Assembly: GCF_963676685.1 (NCBI RefSeq)
Contig: NC_092346.1
Location: 44,389,289 to 44,453,288, forward strand
Origin: Mytilus edulis
Lineage: Eukaryota > Mollusca > Bivalvia > Mytilida > Mytilidae
Length of the DNA: 64,000 nt
Reading direction: 5' to 3'
Positions 62,101 through 64,000 of this stretch are shown one piece after another. A program made the position numbers and the translations under genes. The notes under the pieces were generated by a model. That model did no database searches, was not told the DNA's origin, and saw only the letters and a list, made by a program, of their open reading frames with translations. Position 1 is the first letter of the stretch. Each line of letters begins with the position of its first letter.

Positions 62101-63624
62101 GTGAATGGGAAATGGTTTCGTGCAGGAGAAAAGTATGCAATTAACCGAATTATGCTATTAAGCGGTATGCAATTAAGTGGAATCGACTGTAATATAATTA
62201 AAATAATTATTTCTTTTCAGTGATGCTTGAAACATATGAATAAGAAAATATAAAACATTGAGTAGCAATAATCATATAAGTTACACCACAGGCGCTTGAG
62301 TATATGATACAGATAAAAAAAAAAAAAATTGTTATTGATTAAAATATTCAATTTTCTACATGTATACTATCTATCACTACTGTGCATATCTCACCTAAGA
62401 TGGAGTGATTTTACCAACTCTGAGAAAAAACAATTTTACTATCCACATTAACTTAACCAACTCTGCAGTTAATGGTAAAATCACTCGAAACTAGGTGAGA
62501 TATGCGCAGTAGTGATAGATATGTAGTATAATTAGATATAGAAAATTGAATATCTTAATCAACAACAAAAAAAATTAAAAACGAGATGTGTCAAAGCGAC
62601 ACAAATGGCCCCATCTCAAAAAGTTGAAAAATTTGCAATTTCAATAACACATGTGGACACAAACATGAGGGTAGTCTCACATATCAAAAATCAGCTCAAA
62701 ATCTGGATGCTTATAGGAAAAAAAGTCTGTATATCTGTGATTTTCAACAATCTTCAGAGTTGTAAAGCCTTAATTTTGGCAAAAATTAGCTGAGCAGAAC
62801 GAAACTTAAACTTGATCTGTTACTCATCATGAGTTACTCACATACCAAAAATCAGCCCAATATCTGAAGGCGTTTAGAAAAAAAGTCTGTATAACTGTGA
62901 TTTTCAACAATTTATCTAAGTCCAAAGCCTGTAATTTCGGCAAAAATTAGCTGAGCAAAACAAAACTTAAACTTGATCTGTAACTCATCATGGTAACTCG
63001 CCTACAAAAAATCAGCCCAATATCTGAAGGCGTTTAGAAAAAAATCTGTATAATGGTTTGTTGCGGAATGACAGAATGACGGATTTTCGGACAAGGGTAA
63101 AACTATATGGCACCGACAACTTCGCTGTTGGGCCATAAAAATATCTGTATCATATACCCAAGCACCTGTGCATTGTGATTAATACTAAGTTAATGTCCAA
63201 TGGCAATTATTTCACACATTTTCAGCAGGTTGATCTGTGCATTTTGAGTTTAAGCTCTTAATTCATATCTTTTTTGTATTCCATCAATGGAATGTATTAG
63301 GTATATTACAGTATAGGCGATGAACTCACACCAAGTCGGTTGCCTATTGAGCATGCAACAAAATTAACAGATCATTTGTAAACTAATTCCTTATCATAAA
63401 TGTTTGAATTAGTGTCCCCTCTCGGGATTTCCGATGATCAGTATTTTATTACATTCTTGTTTGCTAAGCCAGCGATCTGTCTTGAAAAGAAACATTATTG
63501 CTGTCTGTCAGGGGTTTTAGGGTAATATTTCATGAATTATTTACCTTTCGTGCAACTGAGTCACGAAAACATTTTGTTTACGGTTATCTAAATCAAGCTT
63601 ATAATCATCTCTTGTAGCTGCCAT
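53160..63624 (-). CDS. CCDC42: CCDC42/CFAP73-family coiled-coil axonemal protein (DUF4200)
   Basis: Eight exons on the minus strand: 63624-63545, 60637-60418, 59923-59766, 58949-58867, 56641-56535, 55599-55429, 54321-54205, 53264-53160. They total 1,041 bases, 346 residues plus TAG, with consistent phases. The start is ATG in GATGGCAGCT. The protein is almost wholly charged alpha-helix and coiled coil. Residues about 50-165 (LLETGVRTLQKTLLLKKEVE, then DCDKYIKEYDAKRKRAIQKY) follow the layout of CCDC42 and CFAP73: ...LLEKKKE..., then ...F..FI.END.KR.RA.... YLSEKVERFKKYSDYM matches the following segment. Human CCDC42 and CFAP73 are about 310 residues. The family is linked to the modifier-of-inner-arms (MIA) complex of motile axonemes and to sperm tail formation. 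The last three exons (LDTLRQEFEKEK onward) match less clearly. I cannot separate CCDC42 from CFAP73; the family call is firmer than the symbol. Confidence 0.82.
53282..53340 (+). repeat. R5 fragment
   Basis: AAGAAGATGTGGTATGATTG and CATCTATCCATCAGA. It lies in the last intron of the CCDC42-family gene. Confidence 0.5.
53530..53768 (+). repeat. R6 repeat, monomer
   Basis: GTCCGTCTTTCTCGTTTCAG, AAAGTTTTTGGTCGAGGTAG, CAACTTGAAACTTAGTAAAT and GGGGCATCCATGTACTTTGG through GGACACATTCTTGTT. Confidence 0.75.
53790..53965 (-). repeat. R5 repeat, reverse copy
   Basis: AGGGCCCTTAATGGCTTGCT, GTGTGGACCAAGGCGCTGTG and GGGAGTTGTCTCATTACACT are the complement of R5 blocks. Confidence 0.6.
54840..54975 (+). 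repeat. Dispersed repeat related to R1 by layout
   Basis: TTGGCCACGAGCATCATTGA, AGAGACATGTATTGTCGAAA, TGCGCATCTGGTGCAGG and AATTGGTACCGTTAATG. Similar fragments lie at about 2,565-2,590 and 3,745-3,800. It is in an intron of the CCDC42-family gene. Confidence 0.55.
56010..56399. mobile_element. TTAA-flanked MITE in an intron of the CCDC42-family gene
   Basis: Bounded by TTAA at 56,006-56,009 and 56,400-56,403. The ends GGAAGCTGGCTTGTC and (complement) GGGAGTTCGCTTCTC form an imperfect inverted repeat. The body is 390 bases and noncoding. It lies between the exons at 55,429-55,599 and 56,535-56,641. Confidence 0.6.
56785..56840 (-). repeat. R1 repeat, core fragment
   Basis: ATAGATACCAGGACTAAATT and CGCCAGACGCGCGTTTCATC form the complement of the R1 tail and core. 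It lies in an intron of the CCDC42-family gene. Confidence 0.65.
57653..57888. mobile_element. 236-base element with 15-base inverted ends, 6-base target duplication and internal CAGGTCG repeats
   Basis: GAGGCTCCCACAGGG (57,653-57,667) and CCCTGCGGGAGCCTC (57,874-57,888) are inverted with one mismatch and flanked by the direct repeat AAATAC (57,647-57,652 and 57,889-57,894). The interior is a run of CAGGTCGCAGGTCGTTTTT-like units, far more GC-rich than its surroundings. The superfamily is unknown. It lies in an intron of the CCDC42-family gene. Confidence 0.65.
60911..62189. mobile_element. pogo/Tigger-like non-autonomous DNA element
   Basis: Termini CAGTACATTCCGGTTATTTG and (complement of the right end) CAGTCGATTCCACTTAATTG share 15 of 20 bases and are flanked by TA on both sides (60,909-60,910 and 62,190-62,191). 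Copies of ATGCAATAAA(C/G)CG occur near each end. No transposase frame remains in 1,279 bases. It lies in intron 1 of the CCDC42-family gene. Confidence 0.6.
62287..63170. mobile_element. 884-base element with 29-base inverted ends, enclosing a foldback and tandem units
   Basis: The 29 bases from 62,287 (CACAGGCGCTTGAGTATATG and on) are the inverted repeat of 63,142-63,170 with two mismatches. Inside are a large hairpin (62,331-62,420 against about 62,466-62,563) and two to three direct units of about 180 bases (62,680-63,055) carrying AAAAATCAGC and CTTAAACTTGATCTGT. No target duplication is evident and there is no transposase. Confidence 0.6.
62331..62563. repeat. Foldback (hairpin) within the 62,287 element
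   Basis: Left arm from GTTATTGATTAAAATATTCA through TATCTATCACTACTGTGCAT; right arm carries the complements, e.g. GCGCAGTAGTGATAGATATG and GAAAATTGAATATCTTAATC. The arms are about 90 bases with a loop of about 45. Confidence 0.7.
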
Positions 63625-63780
63625 CGTGGGAAATCAACGATATATATTATTAATCGAACAGTAACATGATTGCGTGTTCAGAAATACAACAGGTGTTCGA
63701 TGTTATATGGCGGCAGCCATGTCTAAACAGTTTTATGCAAATGAGGGAACCTTGGAGATCGTCACGTGATAAAAGTTGAT
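63625..63780 (-). promoter_or_regulatory. Putative promoter of the CCDC42/CFAP73-family gene
   Basis: The stretch upstream of the ATG holds an ATGGCGGC-type (YY1-like) motif at 63,707-63,714 and a palindromic E-box CACGTG at 63,763-63,768, and is more GC-rich than its surroundings. No TATA box or complete X-box is seen. Motif reading only. Confidence 0.3.
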
Positions 63781-63861
63781 TTACGCGGGAGTTTATAATT
63801 TTAATTTTGAGCTTTTTCAAGATCTTTCAATACCGTTAGGGAGCTACCATTTGATTTTTAT

Positions 63862-63877
63862 AGGGGGGGGGGGGGGG
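63862..63877 (+). repeat. Poly-G tract
   Basis: An uninterrupted run of about 16 G in an otherwise AT-rich region. Such runs can form G-quadruplexes and are prone to length error in assemblies. Confidence 0.8.
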
Positions 63878-64000
63878 TATGTGCAAGCAGAGACATATAA
63901 TAAATGGTCTTAAACTGAAAGTCGTCCAAGTTGTAAAGAGAATTTTTGGTGGGTCTACATAATAAATTAGACTAGGTAAAGTATATTGATTGTTGTTTTC

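Noticed and set aside
63707-63775. Short plus-strand open frame starting MAAAMSKQFYANEG
   Set aside because: It could be the first exon of a divergent gene, but it ends in a stop after about 20 codons, there is no convincing donor, and the window ends soon after.
1-64000. CRISPR arrays, operons, bacterial ribosome binding sites or rRNA genes
   Set aside because: None seen; the window is intron-bearing animal DNA. No tRNA cloverleaf was recognised either, though a tRNA scan would be needed to exclude one.

Overview
This is eukaryotic, intron-rich, AT-rich DNA. The gene content (motile-cilium genes, a Hippo-pathway scaffold, an innate-immune-type HEPN-TIR gene) and several dispersed repeat families that I recognise from marine mussels point to a bivalve mollusc, most likely Mytilus or a close relative. 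That assignment is inference from recalled repeat families, not a database result. Four multi-exon protein genes could be assembled by hand. GT/AG sites and codon phases agree across every junction of all four.

Layout. Bases 1-14,030 hold no convincing gene. They carry dispersed repeats, a tandem palindromic array (about 3,400-3,545), two TTAA-flanked MITEs (5,312-6,005 and 8,137-8,702) and a decayed reverse-transcriptase element (about 9,950-11,290). Bases 14,049-20,404 (possibly to 21,935) encode, on the minus strand, a protein with an N-terminal DZIP3-like HEPN domain carrying an intact R-x4-H motif, a long basic disordered linker and a C-terminal TIR domain. Its putative promoter and first exon lie in a segment of about 1.8 kb that is duplicated just upstream (21,380-23,230 and 23,560-26,500). 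The upstream copy was later interrupted by two insertions. Bases 26,500-32,670 are repeats and unassigned intergenic DNA.

Bases 32,685-38,526 (minus) encode a complete 528-residue radial spoke head protein of the RSPH4A/RSPH6A family in 10 exons. About 585 bp away and divergently oriented, 39,112-48,447 (plus) encodes Salvador (SAV1) in 7 exons: two WW domains, a SARAH domain and an unusual Gln-rich C-terminal tail of about 330 residues. Bases 53,160-63,624 (minus) encode a 346-residue coiled-coil protein of the CCDC42/CFAP73 (DUF4200) axonemal family in 8 exons. Its introns carry several DNA transposon relics.

How the genes relate. RSPH4A/6A and CCDC42/CFAP73 both act in the motile axoneme. 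SAV1 acts in Hippo signalling and shares a head-to-head promoter region with the radial spoke gene. The HEPN-TIR gene is the most unusual coding unit: it joins a putative RNA-cleaving domain to a signalling domain and fits an innate-immune effector or adaptor. Its function is inferred from domains only.
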